A stretch of DNA of 64,000 nucleotides, from the NCBI GenBank assembly GCA_016714815.1, contig JADKBZ010000010.1:124001-188000 (forward strand), given 5' to 3'. Both the position numbers and the translations under genes were made by a program. Below the pieces are notes generated by a model. The model saw nothing but the letters and a program-made list of their open reading frames with translations. It searched no databases and was not told the origin of the DNA. Shown here piece by piece: positions 33,982 through 44,577 of the stretch; positions within the stretch are counted from its first letter, which is position 1, and each line of letters begins with the position of its first letter. The stretch comes from Holophagales bacterium (GTDB lineage Bacteria; Acidobacteriota; Thermoanaerobaculia; UBA5066).

Positions 33982-35058
33982 ATGAAGAAGCTACTCCGGC
34001 CCGGGGTGCTCGCGGCATCGGCGCTTGCGCTCTTCCTCCCTGCGGGGTCCGTCTCCGCGCAGGCCGTCATCAAGGTGAACGACGACGTGAACTTCAAGTT
34101 CGGGCTTCTGCTGCAGGGCCAGGCCGACTGGACGCAGAACGCCGTGAACGAGAGCTACGCGCAGAACCTCTTCCTTCGGCGCGCCCGACTCATCGTCGGG
34201 GGGCAGATCGCCAAGAACGTGACGTTCTTCTTCGAGACCGACAGCCCGAACCTCGGAAAGGTCGTCGGGGGCACGAAGGTGACGACCGGGATGATCGTGC
34301 AGGACGCCTTCGTCTCCTGGAAGCTCTCCGACGCGTTCACGCTCGACGGCGGGCTCATCCTGACCGGAATCGCCCACAACTCGCTCCAGAGCGCGGCCTC
34401 GCTGGTTTCGATCGACTACGGCCCGCACTCGTTCCTCTTCAGCGGCCCCGAGCAGAACGTCGTCGGGCGCGACACCGGCTTCCAGGTGCGGGGCTACCCG
34501 GCGAAGAAGAAGCTCGAGTACCGCGTCGGCATCTGGCAGGGAAACCGGGACGCGGCGAGCCGGAACGCGCTGCGTACGACGGCGCGTCTCCAGTACAACT
34601 TCCTCGAAGCCGACACGGGCTTCTTCTACACGGGTTCGAGCCTCGGGAAGAAGAAGATCTTCGCCATCGGGGGCGGAGTCGACGTGCAGAAGGACTACAA
34701 GTCCTACGCGCTCGACGCCTATGTCGACCACCCGGTCGGCGCCGGCGCGGTCAGCGGGCAGGTCGACTGGATCCGCTACGACGGCGGCAGCTTCCTCTCC
34801 TCGCTCCCGAAGCAGGACGTGATCTTCGGCGAGGTCGGGTACTACCTGCCGAAGGCGAAGGTGATGCCCTTCTTCTCCGTCTCGAGCAAGGACGTCGCTT
34901 CGACCGACGCCGGCGACGAGACCCGGTGGTCCGTCGGCCTCGGGTACATGGCGGTCGGCCACAACCTCAACCTCAAGGCCGCGTACGGCAAGGTCGATCC
35001 CAAGGTCGGCAAGAGCGCGAACCAGTTCACGATCCAGCTACAGGCGTTCTACTTCTAG
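33982..35058 (+). CDS. Outer-membrane porin (OprP-type)
   Basis: ATG 33982 has AGGAGAGG upstream and starts a signal peptide (LLRPGVLAASALALFLPAGS, cleavage after SAQA). The mature 330-residue protein consists of alternating beta strands with aromatic ends, such as FKFGLLLQGQADW and NLFLRRARLIVGGQIAKN, and ends with the C-terminal aromatic FYF typical of outer-membrane barrels. It belongs with phosphate-selective or general porins. The next genes form a DUF4212/sodium-symporter pair, suggesting the porin brings the symporter's substrate across the outer membrane. Confidence 0.85.
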   Translation: MKKLLRPGVLAASALALFLPAGSVSAQAVIKVNDDVNFKFGLLLQGQADWTQNAVNESYAQNLFLRRARLIVGGQIAKNVTFFFETDSPNLGKVVGGTKVTTGMIVQDAFVSWKLSDAFTLDGGLILTGIAHNSLQSAASLVSIDYGPHSFLFSGPEQNVVGRDTGFQVRGYPAKKKLEYRVGIWQGNRDAASRNALRTTARLQYNFLEADTGFFYTGSSLGKKKIFAIGGGVDVQKDYKSYALDAYVDHPVGAGAVSGQVDWIRYDGGSFLSSLPKQDVIFGEVGYYLPKAKVMPFFSVSSKDVASTDAGDETRWSVGLGYMAVGHNLNLKAAYGKVDPKVGKSANQFTIQLQAFYF

Positions 35059-35078
35059 AGAGGGGCGAGGAGCGAGGC

Positions 35079-35342
35079 ATGGCCATACTGACCGAAGACC
35101 AGAAACGAGACTACTGGAGGTACAACCTCCGCCTGACCGTCATCCTGCTGGCGATCTGGTTCGTCGTCACCTACGTCCTCTCGGGCTTCTTTGCGGCGGC
35201 GCTCAACAAGGTCACCTTCCTCGGCTTCCCGTTCGGCTACTACATGGCCGCGCAGGGGTCGATCATCGTCTTCGTCATAGAGATCGCCCTCTACGCGAAG
35301 CTGATGAACAAGAAGGACCTCGAGTTCGGGATCCAGGAGTAG
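35079..35342 (+). CDS. DUF4212 small subunit of a sodium-solute symporter
   Basis: An 87-residue protein with two hydrophobic helices (LTVILLAIWFVVTYVLSGFF and a second near SIIVFVIEIALYAKLM). The N-terminus is hydrophilic and starts LTEDQKRDYWRYN. These features define the DUF4212 family, which is encoded directly before its large symporter partner. The ATG lies 20 bases after the porin stop and GAGGAGCGAGG is upstream. It probably helps assemble or gate the symporter. Confidence 0.88.
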   Translation: MAILTEDQKRDYWRYNLRLTVILLAIWFVVTYVLSGFFAAALNKVTFLGFPFGYYMAAQGSIIVFVIEIALYAKLMNKKDLEFGIQE

Positions 35343-35352
35343 GGGAGAGAGC

Positions 35353-37260
35353 ATGACACTGCGCAAGATCTTCACGCTCTACACCGTCTGCTTCCTGTCG
35401 GTCACCCTCCTCATCGGCATCGCCGAGAAGGCCTTCGGCCTCTCGAACATGTGGATCGGCTACCTCTTCATGGGGTTGTCGCTCGGAATCTACATCCTGA
35501 TCGGCATCATCACGAGGACGTCGAACGCCGACCAGTACTACGTCGCCGGCCGGAACGTCCCGGCCATCTACAACGGGATGGCGACCGGGTCCGACTGGAT
35601 GTCGGCGGCGTCGTTCATCTCGATGGCCGGCACGCTCTCCATCCAGGGATTCTCCGGCCTGGCCTACATCATGTGATGGACGGGCGGCTATCTCCTCCTC
35701 GCGGTCCTCCTCGGGCCGTACCTGAGACAGTTCGGCGCGTACACCATCCCCGACTTCCTGGGCGCCAGGTACGAAGGGAACGCGGCGCGGATCATCGGCG
35801 TCGTCGCCGCGATCACCTGCTCGTTCACCTACCTCATCGCGCAGGTGACGGGCGTCGGCCTGATCGTCTCCCGCTTCATCGGCCTCGACTTCAAGGTCGG
35901 CTGCTTCGTCGGCCTGATCGGCGTCCTCTTCTGCTCCGTCCTCGGCGGCATGAAGTCGGTCACGTGGACGCAGGTCGCCCAGTACATCATTCTGATCCTC
36001 AGCTACCTCGTCCCGGTCGTCTACCTCTCGTTCCGGCTCTTCACCGTTCCGGTTCCGCAGCTCACGTACGGCAGCCTCCTCCAGTCGAACAGCACGAAGG
36101 CGATCGCCATCGCGAACGACCCGCAGGAGCAGGCGACCCGGGCGCTCTGGAAGGCCGACTCCGACGCGGTCGCGGAGAAGCTGAAGGGCGCCACCGGCGC
36201 CGCGAAGGAGAAGCTGACCGCCGAAAAGAAGCAGCTCGACGCGCAGGCGACGTCCCCGGCGAAGGAAGGCGCCACCGTCGAGAACTACCTCCAGGTGCCG
36301 GTCGGGAACAAGATGTGGAACTTCCTCGCCCTCACGTTCTGCCTCATGGTCGGAACGGCCGGGCTCCCCCACATCCTGACGCGCTACTACACGACCCCGT
36401 CGGTCCGCGAGGCGCGAACCTCCGTGGGCTGGTCGCTCTTCTTCATCTTCCTCCTCTACTTCACGGCGCCCGCCTACGCAGCCTTCGCGAGGAACGCCGT
36501 CTTCACGAACCTGGTCGGCTCCTCGGTCGACAAGCTCCCGGCCTGGGTCAACCTCTGGCAGCCGGCCGGGCTCTTCACGATCGTCGACAAGCTGAAGGAC
36601 GGCGTCGTCCAGCTCGCCGACTTCGTCGTCAAATCGTCCGACTTCGTCGTCCTTGCGACTCCCGAGATCGCCGGGCTTCCATTCGTGATCACCGGCCTCG
36701 TCATGGCCGGGGGCCTGGCGGCCGCCCTGTCCACCGCCGACGGCCTCCTCCTCACGATCTCCAACGGCATCTCCCACGACCTCTACTACAACGTCATCAA
36801 CAAGAACGCGACGCTCACGAAGCGCCTGATCATCACCAAGGTCCTTCTCGTGGTGACGGCCCTCATCGCGGCGTGGGTCGCGACGGCCCGGCTCGGGATC
36901 ATCGTCGAGATGGTCGCCTGGGCCTTCAGCCTCGCGGCGGCCTCGTTCTTCCCGGTCCTCGTCCTCGGCATCTGGTGGAAGCGCGCAAACCGCCCCGGCG
37001 CGGTCGCCGGGATGCTCGCCGGCTTCGGCCTGACGCTCTACTACCTGATCGGGAGCCGGTTCTTCGGCGTCTCCTGGTTCGGTACGAACACCGTCGCCTG
37101 CGGAGTCTTCGGAGTCCCGGTCAACTTCCTCGTCACGATCGTCGTCTCCCTGATGACCGCCCCGCCCTCTCAGGCGGTCCAGGACCTCGTCACCTCCGTC
37201 CGCTACCCGAAGTCGGGCCAGGCCGTCCAGGCCCGGGTCTCCTTCGGCGCCGAGAGCTGA
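35353..37260 (+). pseudogene. Sodium-solute (acetate/actP-like) symporter with an in-frame TGA
   Basis: The frame 35353-37260 would encode 635 residues with about 13 membrane helices of the SSS family, the large partner of DUF4212. It begins LRKIFTLYTVCFLSV and has MATGSDWMSAASFISMAGTL. A TGA at 35674-35676 interrupts it after AYIM. The reading frame continues perfectly as WTGGYLLLAVLLGPYLRQFG, so no shift occurred. Family members have Gly at this place, so a GGA-to-TGA change, an assembly error or a rare readthrough are options. The first 107 residues alone cannot transport. Confidence 0.8.
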
Positions 37261-37284
37261 GGATCCTCTTTCCGTTTCTCCAGA

Positions 37285-37320
37285 GAGGGGGGAGCCCGGC
37301 GGGCTCCCCCCTCTTCTTTC
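37285..37320 (+). terminator. Rho-independent terminator after the symporter gene
   Basis: GAGGGGGGAGCCC and GGGCTCCCCCCTC form a perfect 13-bp stem with the loop GGC, followed by the T-rich TTCTTTCTT. It begins 25 bases after the symporter stop. Confidence 0.9.
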
Positions 37321-37355
37321 TTGCGCCGCCCCGCAGCTGACGGAGAATCCACCGG

Positions 37356-37622
37356 ATGGACACGACCTCGACGAAGCTCGTTCTGCTGATCCGTTTCGTC
37401 GCCTTCCTCGCCTTCTCCTACCTCCTTCTCGACCTCCTCGTTTCCCGGATCGTGAAGAACGAATCGAGCAAGATCCGGGGTTTCTTCGCCCTGATCGCCT
37501 CCCCGCTGACCCGTCCCGTCCGTTCCTTCCTCCCGCCGTCGGCGACCGACGACCAGGTCCGCCTCGCCTCGCTCGGCCTCGTCGGCCTGGTGTGGGCCAT
37601 CGTCGTCCTCGCGTCCCGATGA
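37356..37622 (+). CDS. Small membrane protein of unknown family
   Basis: An 88-residue protein with two hydrophobic segments (LIRFVAFLAFSYLLLDLLV and LASLGLVGLVWAIVVLAS) flanking a basic middle that includes SPLTRPVRSFLPPSAT. The RPxRxFLPP segment recalls YggT-like membrane proteins, but the match is weak. Its stop overlaps the histidine kinase ATG by four bases. It may take part in the same signalling unit. Confidence 0.6.
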   Translation: MDTTSTKLVLLIRFVAFLAFSYLLLDLLVSRIVKNESSKIRGFFALIASPLTRPVRSFLPPSATDDQVRLASLGLVGLVWAIVVLASR

Positions 37623-39088
37623 GGGCGGGCGACCTCTTTCACCGGCTCAGCCTGACGGCCCGTCTGGGCTTCGCCTTCACCGCGATTCTCGCGGCCGCGG
37701 CCGTCGCCCAGACCGTCCTCTACTACCGGTTCCAGGACCAGATGCTCAGCGAGGCCGACGCCTCGTACAAGACCCTCGCCACGGCGATCCAGGCCGCCGC
37801 CACGCGGATCGGCCCGGGCGGCTCGAAGGACCCGAAGGCGCTGGCGGACTTCCGGGAGCAGCTGAAGGCGAAGGGGGTCCGCGAGATCCGGATCCGGCAG
37901 GGAGGGCACCTCCTCTCGGAGTCGCCGGAGCCCGAGATCCCTCAGCCCCCGAAGAGGAAGCCGTCGGGCCGCCCCGTGCTCCAGGACATCGAGATCGAGG
38001 GGGTCGTCGGGGAAGGGGTCCGGGCGGGCGAGATCGTCGTCCCGCTCGTCATCGAGCGCCGCTACCTCGGGCAGGTGACGATCAAGTACTCGCTCGAGAA
38101 CCTCCGCGCCGAGCTGGCCGACAACTTCCGGAGCGGCCTCTACGCCCTTCTCGGCGTCTTCGGGCTCGGCCTCGTCGTCATCCTCGTCGTCACCCGCAAC
38201 GCGACGCGCCCCGTCGAGGCCGTGGCCGAGGCCGCGGCGCGGGTCGCCGACGGGCACCTCGACGTCGTCGTCCCCGTCGACCGCGCCGACGAGATCGGGC
38301 AGCTCGCCGTCGCCTTCAACCGGATGACGTCGGCGCTGCGCGAGCGGCAGGACCTCCTCGCCCGCCTCGCGGCCGCGGAGAAGAGGGCCGAGATCGGCCA
38401 CCTCGCCGCGGGCCTGGCCCACGAGATCAAGAACCCTCTCAATGCCCTGTCCCTCGGCCTCGACGTCCTGAAGCGCCGCCACCGGCCCGCCGACGAGGCG
38501 GCCGCCGCCGACCAGGCCGAACGGATCGAGGCCCTCAGGGGGGAGATCAACCGGCTCGCGGCGCTCATCAACAGCTTCCTCGCCTTCGGCCGGCCCCTTT
38601 CCCTCACGATCGTCCCCGTCGACGCGGTCACACTCGTTCGCGACACGCTCGGGGAGCTCTCGGAAACGGCGGAACAGGCCCGGGTGACCATCGAGACCGA
38701 CCTGCCGGACGGGATCCCTCGCATCCCCGCCGACAGCTCTCTCCTGAAGTCCGCCGTCTGGAACCTGGCGCAGAACGGCATCCAGACGATGGAGCGGGAA
38801 GGGGGGCGGCTCCGGGTGTCGGCCCACCTCGCCGCCGGGTCGCCCGAGGAGGGGCCGCGCCTCGTCTTCACGTTCGAGGACGAGGGCCCCGGCATCGAGC
38901 CGGCCCACCTCGTGCGCCTCTTCGAGCCCTGGTTCTCCACGAAGGAGGGGGGCGTGGGGCTCGGCCTGGCGATGGTGAAACGGATCATCGAGGAGCACGG
39001 CGGCCGGGTGGAGGCGGGGAACCGCGACGGGGCGCGCGGGGCCGTCTTCCGCCTCCGGCTCGCCCTCGCGCCGCCCCCTTCGGAGTAA
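37619..39088 (+). CDS. Membrane sensor histidine kinase
   Basis: The 489-residue protein starts at ATG 37619 (ATGA overlap). It has a first membrane segment (FAFTAILAAAAVAQTVLYY), a periplasmic region, a second segment (LYALLGVFGLGLVVILVV) and a HAMP domain. The dimerisation helix has the phospho-acceptor His in LAAGLAHEIKNPLNALSLGL near residue 266. The ATPase has NLAQNGIQTM (N box) and DEGPGIEP and GVGLGLAMVK (G boxes). The response regulator follows ten bases later. The stimulus is unknown. Confidence 0.92.
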   Translation: MRAGDLFHRLSLTARLGFAFTAILAAAAVAQTVLYYRFQDQMLSEADASYKTLATAIQAAATRIGPGGSKDPKALADFREQLKAKGVREIRIRQGGHLLSESPEPEIPQPPKRKPSGRPVLQDIEIEGVVGEGVRAGEIVVPLVIERRYLGQVTIKYSLENLRAELADNFRSGLYALLGVFGLGLVVILVVTRNATRPVEAVAEAAARVADGHLDVVVPVDRADEIGQLAVAFNRMTSALRERQDLLARLAAAEKRAEIGHLAAGLAHEIKNPLNALSLGLDVLKRRHRPADEAAAADQAERIEALRGEINRLAALINSFLAFGRPLSLTIVPVDAVTLVRDTLGELSETAEQARVTIETDLPDGIPRIPADSSLLKSAVWNLAQNGIQTMEREGGRLRVSAHLAAGSPEEGPRLVFTFEDEGPGIEPAHLVRLFEPWFSTKEGGVGLGLAMVKRIIEEHGGRVEAGNRDGARGAVFRLRLALAPPPSE

Positions 39089-39097
39089 CCTCTCCCC

Positions 39098-40478
39098 GTG
39101 AACGAACGCACTCCGCGCGCGACCCTCCTCGTCGTGGACGACGAGAAGCACCAGCGCGAATCCCTCCAGATGATCCTCGAGGACGAGGGGTACCGCGTGA
39201 TGGCCGCGGCCGACGGCCGGCAGGCGCTGGCCCTCGCGGGCGAGACGCACCCCGAGGTCGTCCTCACCGACCTGAAGATGCCCGGCCTCTCCGGCATGGA
39301 CGTCGTCCGCGCCCTGTCCGAGTCGCCTCTTCCGCCCCGCGTCATCCTCATCACCGCGCACGGCTCCGTCGATCGGGCCCGCGAGGCGCACCGGCTCGGC
39401 GCCTTCGACTACATGAGCAAGCCGGTCGTCGCCGACGAGCTTCTCTTCCGCGTCGAGCGCGCCCTCGAGAGCCACCGGCTCGCCGAGAAGGCGCTCCGCC
39501 TCGAACGGCGCCTCAAGGGAGACGGCCTGGAGACGGCGGTCGGCGAGAGCGCCGCGATGCGCGAGGTCTTCCGCCTCGTCGAGAAGATCGCCCCGACGCA
39601 GTCGACCGTCCTCGTGAGGGGCGAGTCGGGCACCGGCAAGGAGCTCGTCGCCCGCGCGATCCACTCGCGCTCCGGCCGTTCGGGCAAGCCCTTCCACGCG
39701 ATCAACTGCGCCGCCATCCCCGAGAACCTCCTCGAGAGCGAGCTCTTCGGGCACGAGGGGGAGCTTCACCGGGGCCGACGCGCGAAAGGCCGGCCTCTTC
39801 GAGGCCGCCTCCGGCTCGACCCTCTTCCTCGACGAGATCGGCGACCTCTCGCTCCCGCTGCAGGGGAAGATCCTTCGCGCCCTTCAGGAGCGCGAGGTGC
39901 GGCGCGTGGGCGGCAACGAGACGATCCCCGTCGACGTCCGCGTCGTCACCGCCACGAACCGAGACCTCGAGGCGATGATGAAGGCGGGGCAGTTCCGCGA
40001 GGACCTCTTCTACCGCCTCAACGTCATCCCCATCGTCCTGCCGCCCCTGCGCGAGCGGTCCAGCGACATCCCGGCCCTCGTCCACCGCTTCCTGGAGAAG
40101 GCGAACGCCACGCACGGCACCGGCGTCGCGGAGATCGACCCGGGCGTCCTCGACCTCCTCGTCCGCCACCCCTGGCCCGGCAACATCCGGCAGCTGGAGA
40201 GCGTCGTCGAGCGGGCCGTCCTCCTCTGCGAAGGGTCGGTCGTGAAGCCCTCGGACCTCCCGATCGAGATCCGCCTGCAGACGGCCCCCGCGGCCCGCCC
40301 CTACGGCTTCGAGATTCCTCCGGAGGGAATCGACATCGAGGAGCTGGAACGGCAGCTGATCGTCCAGGCGATGGAGCGCTCGGGCTGGGTCATCGCGAAG
40401 GCCGCGCGCTTTCTCGGCCTCACCTACCGGACGCTCCAGTACCGGCTCGAGAAGTTCGGAATCAAGAAACCCGCCTGA
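39098..40478 (+). CDS. NtrC-family sigma-54-dependent response regulator, frameshifted near 39762
   Basis: The receiver domain has D58 in VVLTDLKMPGLSG and acidic DD at 14-15. The AAA+ domain has VRGESGTGKELVARAIHSRS. After LFGHE the frame breaks: GGGGGAGC at 39758-39768 lacks one base compared with the expected GHExGSFTGAD. The downstream frame resumes with the sigma-54 contact motif SFTGAD-like, FLDEIGDLSLPLQGKILRAL, and an Fis-type C-terminal HTH (GWVIAKAARFLGLTYRTLQY). The complete protein would have about 460 residues. An assembly indel in the G run is the likely cause. Acts with the kinase upstream on sigma-54 promoters. Confidence 0.8.
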
Positions 40479-40485
40479 TCCGGGG

Positions 40486-42048
40486 ATGGAGACGCAGACG
40501 GTGGAGATGACCTACAGACCCTCGACCCTCGGAGAGCTCGTGGAAGCCGGGTACCGGCACCGCTCCGTGAGGAACGAGATGCGCGAGAACCTCCTCGCGA
40601 TGCTCGCCCGCGGGGAGAACCCCTTCCCCGGGATCCTCGGCTACGACCGGACGGTCGTCCCCGCCCTCGTCAACGCCGTCCTGGCCCGGCACGACCTGAT
40701 CCTCCTCGGACTGCGCGGCCAGGCCAAGACGCGCATCCTGCGCGCCCTCGTGAACCTCCTCGACGAGGAGACGCCCGTCATCGCCGGCTCCGAGCTGAAC
40801 GAGTCCCCCTTCGCGCCGTTCACGAAGTACGCCCGGAGCCTGGCCGTCACGGCGGGCGACGACGTCCCCGTCAACTGGCTCCCCCGCGCCGCGCGCTACC
40901 GCGAGAAGCTCGCGACGCCCGACGTGACGATCGCCGACCTGATCGGCGACGTCGACCCGGTGAAGGCGGCCACGCTGAAGAAGACGTTCGCGGACGAGGA
41001 GGTGATCCACTACGGGATCATTCCCCGGACGAACCGCGGCATCTTCGCCATCAACGAGCTTCCCGACCTCGCCCCGCGCATCCAGGTCGGCCTCCTGAAC
41101 ATCCTCGAGGAGCGCGACCTGCAGATCCGCGGCTTCCCGGTGCGGATCCCGCTCGACGTCGTGATGGTCTTCTCGGCGAACCCGGAGGACTACACGAACC
41201 GCGGCAACATCATCACGCCGCTGAAGGACCGGATCGCCTCGCAGATCCTCACGCACTACCCGCGCGACGTCGCCACCGCGAGGGCGATCACCGACCAGGA
41301 ATCGTGGAGCGAGCGGGAGCTCGACGGCGTCGAGGTGCGGCTCCCCGACTCCTTCAAAACGCTCGTCGAGGAGGTCGCCTTCGCCGCCCGCCGGAGCGAC
41401 CTCGTCGACCAGGCCTCGGGCGTCTCGGCCCGGATGCCGATCGCGATGCGCGAGCTCCTCGTCTCGAACCTGGAGCGCCGCGCCGTCCTCACCGGCGAGA
41501 AGGTCGTCGCGCCGCGCCTCGTCGACCTCTTCGCGACGCTCCCGGCCATCACCGGCAAGGTGGAGATGGTCTTCGAGGGAGAGCAGCAGGGGGCCGAGAT
41601 CGTCGCCCGCAGGCTGATCGGGGACGCGGTGAAGGCCCTCTTCGACGCGACCTTCCCTCCCGTCGACGGCCCCCGCGCCCGGGGCGACCGCGCGCGCCGC
41701 CGCGAGCCGGACGAGGACGAGGCCGGCCCGTTCGGCCGCGAGCGGAACCCGCCGCCCATCGCCGGCCCGTACGGGCCCGTCGTCAACCACTTCCGGAGCG
41801 AACGGAAGCTCGTCCTCTCCGACGAGACGCCCTTCGGCAGGCACCTCGCCGGCCTCGACGCCGTCGACGGCCTCGCCGAGCTCGTCGCCTCGCACGCGAA
41901 GCCTTCGGACGACTTCGAGCGCGCGTTCCTGATGGAGCTCGTCCTCGAGGGGCTCGTCCTCAGCCTCCGGATCGCGCGCGAGGACCTCGACTCGACCGTC
42001 ACCTACGCCGAGATGGCCCGGATGAACCTGATGAGGGGCCGGGGCTAG
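40486..42048 (+). CDS. MoxR-like AAA+ ATPase
   Basis: The 520-residue protein has an atypical Walker A (LLGLRGQAKTRI), the Walker B-like GIFAINELPDLAPRIQVGLL, sensor 1 in VFSANPEDYTNRGNIITPLK, and a C-terminal lid. It belongs to the MoxR/magnesium-chelatase clade. Such ATPases act as chaperones with a von Willebrand A partner; the VWA gene at 44578 is a good candidate. ATG 40507 is an alternative start. The stop shares CTAG with the stop of the convergent minus-strand gene. Confidence 0.88.
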   Translation: METQTVEMTYRPSTLGELVEAGYRHRSVRNEMRENLLAMLARGENPFPGILGYDRTVVPALVNAVLARHDLILLGLRGQAKTRILRALVNLLDEETPVIAGSELNESPFAPFTKYARSLAVTAGDDVPVNWLPRAARYREKLATPDVTIADLIGDVDPVKAATLKKTFADEEVIHYGIIPRTNRGIFAINELPDLAPRIQVGLLNILEERDLQIRGFPVRIPLDVVMVFSANPEDYTNRGNIITPLKDRIASQILTHYPRDVATARAITDQESWSERELDGVEVRLPDSFKTLVEEVAFAARRSDLVDQASGVSARMPIAMRELLVSNLERRAVLTGEKVVAPRLVDLFATLPAITGKVEMVFEGEQQGAEIVARRLIGDAVKALFDATFPPVDGPRARGDRARRREPDEDEAGPFGRERNPPPIAGPYGPVVNHFRSERKLVLSDETPFGRHLAGLDAVDGLAELVASHAKPSDDFERAFLMELVLEGLVLSLRIAREDLDSTVTYAEMARMNLMRGRG

Positions 42049-43006
42049 AGACCGGGGGCCGCAGCCCCCGTCCACTTGATTCTCGCCGCGGGGTAGTAGC
42101 GGGACTTGCCGCTGCGCGAGCGAAAGACGACCGAGACGTCCACCTCGTTCGGCAGACCGTCGGGCAGGGGGACGACCGCTTCGTAGCCTGCCGTGCTGCA
42201 GTCCCCCATCTCCGGGATCGCCGCCGCGACGTCGGGCCTCGGCACGCGGCGGAACGAGGAGGGGCGGACCTCTCCGCCCCGGACGAGGACCGTGACGAGG
42301 AGGTCTTCCCCCGGCTCGCGAGCCCAGCCCCGGACGGTCAGGTCTCCCCGGACCTCCTGCCCCAGGATCGGCTCGTCCATGCTCCCGCGCAGGCGAACGT
42401 CGTTCGTCCAGGGGGTCGGGACGTCGAGGTCCACTTTCGCTCCGAGAGGGGGAGGCAGGGTCACTTCGAAGACGACCAGGTCGAGCCGCCGGGAGTGCGA
42501 GAAAAACGCCAGCGAAAGAGGCGTCCGGCTCTTCACGGGGAAGCCGAAGCGCGCCAGGGCCGATTCCGCCGCCGGAGCGTCTTCCGCGAAGGCGAGCGAG
42601 CGGCCCGCAAGGCCGCGATCCGCGGCGAGCGCCGCGTCCAGACGCCTCATGTTCAGCGGGAGCGCGAGGTAGTCCGCGACGAGGAGCCCGATCATCGGAG
42701 CGTCCCGGTCGAGGAGGGTCATGATGCCGTTCACCTTGTGCATCGCGTCGACCCAGACGAGGTTCGAGGGGAAGAGCTTCCGCTCTTCCGGCGTGAGGTA
42801 GGCGCGCAGGTCGCGATCGCGGAGGAAGTGGAGGGCCTCCCTCGCCGCGTCGGCGGGCACGTGGAACAGGGTGGGCCGGCCGCTCCAGTCGGTCCGGAGC
42901 GCGAGGTAGGCGCCCCGGGCGGACTGCGCCGCGAACAGGACGAGCAGGACGCCCGCGACGACGCGCGGCGCCCGTCCCGGGCGGAATCCGGGACCAGCCG
43001 CTTCAT
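42045..43006 (-). CDS. Membrane-anchored protein of unknown function, probably frameshifted near 42970
   Basis: The frame 42045-42860 encodes 271 residues with LALPLNMRRLDAALAADRGL and a C-terminal beta-rich domain (SVVFRSRSGKSRYYPAARIK). In that frame a hydrophobic segment VVAGVLLVLFAAQSARGAYL lies just upstream, but it has no start codon. An ATG at 43006 overlaps the upstream gene's TGA (ATGA) and reads MKRLVPDSARDGR in another frame. A missing base near 42963-42980 would join the two. GTG 42860 is the fallback start. It probably acts with the upstream membrane protein. Confidence 0.55.
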
Positions 43007-44172
43007 CGGAAGCGGCGCCTGCGAGCCGGGGCGACGAGGAGGGCGAGGACGAGCCCGCCGAGGAGCTCCGCGAACAGTCCGTACCGGTGATATCCGGTGC
43101 CCAGGCTCCAGAGGACTCCCCCGAGGAGGGCGATGGCGGAGATCGAACGCAGGAACGGGTCCTTCCGGAAGGCGACGAGCGTCGCCAGCGCCGCCAGCCA
43201 GCCGAGCGCGAGCCGCCCCGACGTGACGCCGAACTCGGAGAGCCGTTCCGGGCGCAGCGCGGAGAGCGCCGGCCAGACGAGCGCCTGCAACGGGGAGGTG
43301 GGCCCCCATCGCAGGTCCTTGATGTTGAACTCCGGGAAGAGGGGCGACTTGAAGAGCTCGTTGAAGTAGGGGAAGACGGGGTTCCCCGTCGTCCCCAGGA
43401 GGAGGAGGACGTGCGGGGCCACGGGAAGCGCCGCGGCCACGAGGCCCGCCGCCGAGGCCCCGAGCACCGCGGCCATTCCCGGCCTTCCCTCCCGCGGGCC
43501 GAGCCAGCGGACGAGGGCGACGAGCGCCACGGGGACCACGAAGACGAGGTTCGTCAGCTTGAGCGCCACCGCGGTGCCCAGCAGCAGGCCCAGGATCGCC
43601 GTCCTCCGGTGGAGGGGCCGGTCCTGCCGGGGAGCCTCCGTGGCGATCCGCGTCGCCTCGAGGAGGAGGGGCAGGGAGAGGAGGTCGACCATGTAGCCCG
43701 AGACTTCCCAGAGCATCCCCTCCGTCGCCACGGCGAGGAGCACCGCCACGGCCCGGGCCCTCTCGTTCCTCACGTGCGGCGCGAGGAGCCGCCAGAGCAG
43801 CTCGGCGGTCCAGACGAGCGCGAGCGCGCAGGCGATGGTGCCGCCCCGGTAGCCCAGGACGGCCCGGAACATCGCAGTCACGAGGTCGGCTGCCGGGTTC
43901 AGGTAGGGGAAGAAGAACGGGTAGAAGTCTCCGGGAGGAAAGATGGGGCCCCAGAGTCCCCGCTCCCCGTGCATCAGGTGGTAGTTGAGGACGTCGTAGC
44001 CGATGTCGACGCGGGACGCGCGCAGAGCCCAGAAGGCGAGGACCGGAACGGCCACCGTCAGCCAGAAGACGAGCGGCGGGGACGGCCTCTCCGGCGCGCT
44101 CCGGCGGACGAGCGCCACCGCCACGAGCCCGGCGGCCGCCGAGAGGACGACGGGGAGGATCCTTCCCGGCAT
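43003..44172 (-). CDS. Polytopic membrane protein, GT-C-type glycosyltransferase-like
   Basis: The 389 residues from ATG 44172 hold at least nine hydrophobic helices. DIGYDVLNYHLMHGERGLWG near residues 50-70 has an Asp at the usual place of the GT-C catalytic site in the first extracellular loop. FPYLNPAADLVTAMFRAVLG follows. The true start may be ATG 44444, which has a perfect GGAGG site seven bases away. A poly-G tract at 44226-44332 breaks the frame between them. The role may be transfer of lipid-linked sugars. The gene is coupled to the next by ATGA. Confidence 0.6.
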   Translation of the reverse strand: MPGRILPVVLSAAAGLVAVALVRRSAPERPSPPLVFWLTVAVPVLAFWALRASRVDIGYDVLNYHLMHGERGLWGPIFPPGDFYPFFFPYLNPAADLVTAMFRAVLGYRGGTIACALALVWTAELLWRLLAPHVRNERARAVAVLLAVATEGMLWEVSGYMVDLLSLPLLLEATRIATEAPRQDRPLHRRTAILGLLLGTAVALKLTNLVFVVPVALVALVRWLGPREGRPGMAAVLGASAAGLVAAALPVAPHVLLLLGTTGNPVFPYFNELFKSPLFPEFNIKDLRWGPTSPLQALVWPALSALRPERLSEFGVTSGRLALGWLAALATLVAFRKDPFLRSISAIALLGGVLWSLGTGYHRYGLFAELLGGLVLALLVAPARRRRFR

Positions 44173-44225
44173 CAGCCAGAGGGCCTGACGCACGATCGCC
44201 GCGCAGAACGCGAAGGCGAAGAGCT

Positions 44226-44334
<109 letters not shown>

Positions 44335-44577
44335 GGGCCGGCGCCCGCCGCCGCTTCGAGGCGCGGGAGCCCGGCAAGCGGGCCCTTTCCGTTCCTGGTT
44401 TGGACGAGTGCGACGATTCGTCCCTTCACGCTGTCCGCAGGCATGCCGATCCTCCGCCCGGGAATGGCGGACGGGTCGCACATTCCCGGGGGGAGTGTAG
44501 ACGCGACCCCGGACCTCGTGGAAAGGGGTCTTCACCGCAGCCCGAATCGCGGGGCGCAGTCGTAGGATCTGACGAGC

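Noticed and set aside
35674..35676. TGA as selenocysteine or as Gly under a changed code
   Set aside because: TGA is the normal stop of many genes here. Family members have Gly, not Cys, at this site. No SECIS-like element was seen.
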